Assembly (NCBI GenBank): GCA_016214955.1
Contig: JACRMN010000012.1
Location: forward strand, 673,901-737,900
DNA: 64,000 nt
Source of the DNA: Deltaproteobacteria bacterium
GTDB lineage: Bacteria; Myxococcota; Myxococcia; Myxococcales; Anaeromyxobacteraceae
Direction: 5' to 3'
Of the stretch, positions 62,201 to 64,000 are shown piece after piece; the stretch's first letter is position 1, and the number at the start of each line of letters is the position of its first letter. The position numbers and the translations under genes were made by a program. Below the pieces are notes generated by a model. That model saw only the letters and a list, made by a program, of their open reading frames with translations. It made no database searches and had not been told where the DNA came from.

Positions 62201-63565
62201 TCACGGCTCCGGCTTGGGCGGCGCCTCCGGCTCGACGAAGTCGGGGTAGAGCTTCCTCGCGCACTCGAGGCACAGGCCGTGGCTGAACCGGGCCTCGCTG
62301 TGCCGGCTCACGTAAGCCTCCACCTGCTCCCAGAACCCGGCGTCGTCCCGGACGCGCTTGCAGGCCGCGCAGATGGGGATGATGCCGCTCAGCGTCTTCA
62401 CCTCGTCGAGCGCCTTGCGGAGCGACTCGATGAGCTTCGCGCGCTCCCGCTCAGCCGCTTCCAGCTCCGCGACGTGGCGGGTGGCGGCCTCGTGCTCGCG
62501 CCGGAGGGCGACCTCGGCGACGCGGCGCTGCCAGGTGCGGGCCACGAGCCCGGCGGCGAGCGCCAGGAGCCCGACGAGCACCAGGAAGATCCACAGGAGG
62601 CCGGTGAGCGGCGCGTAGACCTCGGCCCGATCGACCTTGGAGATCAGCACCCACGGCGTTCCCTCCACCTGGCCGGCGTGGCCGAGCGAGGGGACGCCCC
62701 GGTAGTCCACGCCTTCCAGGATGCCAGCTGCGCCGCGCAGCGCCTGGGCGGCGAGCAGCCGGGGCGCGGCGAGCTCGACCGTCATGCGGAGGGCGGTGTC
62801 CGAGCGGTGGCGGAGGTCGTTGAGGTACCGGATCTGGTCGCCGTCCCGCATGACCAGGAGCGCCTCCGCGCTCGGGCTGTCGGTGGGCCAGGACTGGATG
62901 AGCGGGAAGAGGGCCTTGCGGGCGTCGACGCGATGCACCAGCGCTCCCACCGTGCGACTGCCGCGGCCGTCCACGGCCGTGAGCGGCGCGACCACGTCGA
63001 GGACGATGGCCGGGTCGGTCGGGCCGGCGGGGCGCTGGAGCGGCGCGACGACGGCGCCGCCGCCGTCGAGGGCCCGGCGGACGCCGCCCAGGTCGAGCGA
63101 GCGCAGGGGCCCGGCTGCGCCGGAGGCCGCGACCAGCACCCTGCCGTCGCGGTCGACGATGGCCACGTCCACGAGGTCGCCGATGAGCCGCAGGTTCTCG
63201 AGCCGGCCCCCGATCCAGGCCAGCTCGGCCGGGTCGGTCCTGCCGCGCTCCCTCCACCCATCCACGAGGAGGGCGATCCGGGGGCCCGACGCGGAGGCCA
63301 GGAGGCTCTCCCTGCGGCCGGCGAGCCAGCCGGCGATCTCCCGGGCCTTGAGCCTTCCCACCGCCTCGAGCTGGCGCTGCAGGTGGCGGCGCCCGCTCGC
63401 GACCTCCATCCGGTAACCGGCGTAGCCGAACGACGCACCTCCTCCCAGGAGCGTCGCGAACAGGAGCACGGCGAACCGCGACGTCCGAGGTCCGGAGAGC
63501 GCGGCACCCGGGCCGTCGGCCCCGGGGGCACCCTCCTTGCCGGATTTCCACGGGGTGACCTGCAC
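62201..63565 (-). CDS. Membrane sensor protein ending in a cysteine module, no output domain
   Basis: A 454-aa protein (from GTG 63565). A TM helix (about residues 32-50) is followed by a periplasmic Cache-like sensing domain (about 55-315, with VDVAIVDRDGRVLVAAS and GTPWVLISKVDRAEVYAPL), a second TM (about 320-342), a short coiled coil, and a C-terminal module LSGIIPICAACKRVRDDAGFW then SHGLCLECARKLYP. That CxxC...CxxC ending is common at the end of sensor proteins but no kinase, GGDEF or methyl-accepting domain is present. The start is uncertain; an open frame extends to 63742 across the divergent promoter region. Confidence 0.83.
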   Translation of the reverse strand: MQVTPWKSGKEGAPGADGPGAALSGPRTSRFAVLLFATLLGGGASFGYAGYRMEVASGRRHLQRQLEAVGRLKAREIAGWLAGRRESLLASASGPRIALLVDGWRERGRTDPAELAWIGGRLENLRLIGDLVDVAIVDRDGRVLVAASGAAGPLRSLDLGGVRRALDGGGAVVAPLQRPAGPTDPAIVLDVVAPLTAVDGRGSRTVGALVHRVDARKALFPLIQSWPTDSPSAEALLVMRDGDQIRYLNDLRHRSDTALRMTVELAAPRLLAAQALRGAAGILEGVDYRGVPSLGHAGQVEGTPWVLISKVDRAEVYAPLTGLLWIFLVLVGLLALAAGLVARTWQRRVAEVALRREHEAATRHVAELEAAERERAKLIESLRKALDEVKTLSGIIPICAACKRVRDDAGFWEQVEAYVSRHSEARFSHGLCLECARKLYPDFVEPEAPPKPEP

Positions 63566-63677
63566 GATCGGATCATCGCTCGGTGGCCGCTGCCTGGGAA
63601 CGGCCCGGTGGTCGCGGGACGGCGGAGCCGTTCCCCCCGGGACCGGTCCGTGCTTTCCTCTCCCCCCCGGAGACCGG

Positions 63678-64000
63678 ATGAACGACACCCATAGTGAACG
63701 TCGCAGCGCCGAGGAGCTGGAGCGGGAGTGGTTCCGGACCACCTACGCCGGCGACGCCGAGCCGCAGCTCACCCTGCGCGCGGTGCTGATGGGAAGCCTG
63801 CTGGGCGGCATCATGGCCCTCTCCAACCTGTACGTGGGCTTCAAGACGGGCTGGGCGCTGGGGGTGGCGGTCACCGCCTGCATCCTCTCCTACGCCGCCT
63901 TCCGGGTGGTGCCCATGAACGGGCTGCAGGCGCCGCGCTGGCTGCCGCTCTTCGACAGGCACCGCGACGGCCGGGTCTCCATCCTGGAGAACAACTGCAT
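63678..64000 (+). CDS. OPT-family oligopeptide transporter, 5' part
   Basis: The first 107 residues of an OPT-type transporter, cut by the window end. After an acidic cytoplasmic start (SAEELEREWFRTTY) come LTLRAVLMGSLLGGIMALSN and LYVGFKTGWALGVAVTACIL, the usual first OPT helix pair, and later SILENNC, the start of the conserved ExN segment. A GGAG lies 5-6 nt before the ATG. The substrate could be peptides or metal chelates; full length and remaining TM helices are outside the window. Confidence 0.87.
   Translation, partial: MNDTHSERRSAEELEREWFRTTYAGDAEPQLTLRAVLMGSLLGGIMALSNLYVGFKTGWALGVAVTACILSYAAFRVVPMNGLQAPRWLPLFDRHRDGRVSILENNC

Noticed and set aside
63665-63680. GGAGACCGG before the OPT gene resembles part of a B12 box.
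   Set aside because: Only the core matches, the flanking consensus is missing and no aptamer can be built upstream. It is simply the ribosome binding site region.

Overview
The window is 64 kb of very GC-rich (about 73-74 percent by eye), densely packed chromosome. Its gene content and style (GTG starts, 4-base GTGA and ATGA overlaps, Ala/Pro-rich tails on housekeeping proteins, an RNase E/G with a disordered insert, a secretin-less type III export cluster) point to a myxobacterium close to Anaeromyxobacter (Myxococcota). That placement is inferred from protein families, not from a marker-gene comparison. I saw no rRNA, tRNA, CRISPR array, IS element or prophage.

Layout. 28-6360 (minus): smc, ftsY, a HAD phosphatase and a GNAT acetyltransferase. 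6545-8689 (plus): a six-TM methyl-accepting protein. 8692-22360 (minus): a complete type II secretion operon, gspC to gspN, headed by an NtrC-family sigma54 activator (22580-23974); no prepilin peptidase gene is present. 24064-27099: a plus-strand Ig-domain lipoprotein, then minus-strand small lipoprotein, 42-aa membrane protein, ribosomal protein L31 (rpmE) and rho. 27418-29395 (plus): a receiver-like membrane protein and a type IV pilin-like protein. 29451-38882 (plus): ligA, acylphosphatase, a radical SAM-DUF2344 protein, RNase E/G, YihY and an HU/IHF protein.

39031-47033 (minus): an 11-gene type III secretion-type export operon in the order needle-like, sctI, sctJ, unknown, sctQ, fliO-like, sctR, S, T, U, V. 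It has no ATPase, stator, secretin or outer inner-membrane ring gene. It starts at a near-consensus -24/-12 (sigma54) promoter, and only its first gene uses ATG. This is the most interesting system in the window: it mixes injectisome parts (lipoprotein ring SctJ, rod SctI) with a flagellar-type FliO.

47154-58761: an exported M29-like aminopeptidase, a DUF1704 metallopeptidase, an ornithine cyclodeaminase relative, small lipoproteins, hisC, a PCP-motif protein, a hexapeptide acyltransferase, a secreted SnoaL-like protein with an ECF sigma/anti-sigma pair, a ferritin-VIT1 fusion, a PhcB-like methyltransferase and a secreted beta-barrel protein. 58838-62170 (plus): hisD-hisB-hisH-hisA, coupled by 4-base overlaps; hisF is absent. 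62201-63565 (minus): a membrane sensor with a C-terminal cysteine module. 63678-end: the start of an OPT transporter.

Regulatory themes. Several monocistronic or first genes have a TANNNT-like -10 box only 6-10 nt before the start codon and no Shine-Dalgarno, which suggests leaderless mRNAs. Three operons (T3SS-like, gsp, receiver/pilin) have -24/-12-like elements. Strong hairpins without U-tracts follow several genes, which fits Rho-dependent or GC-stem termination.
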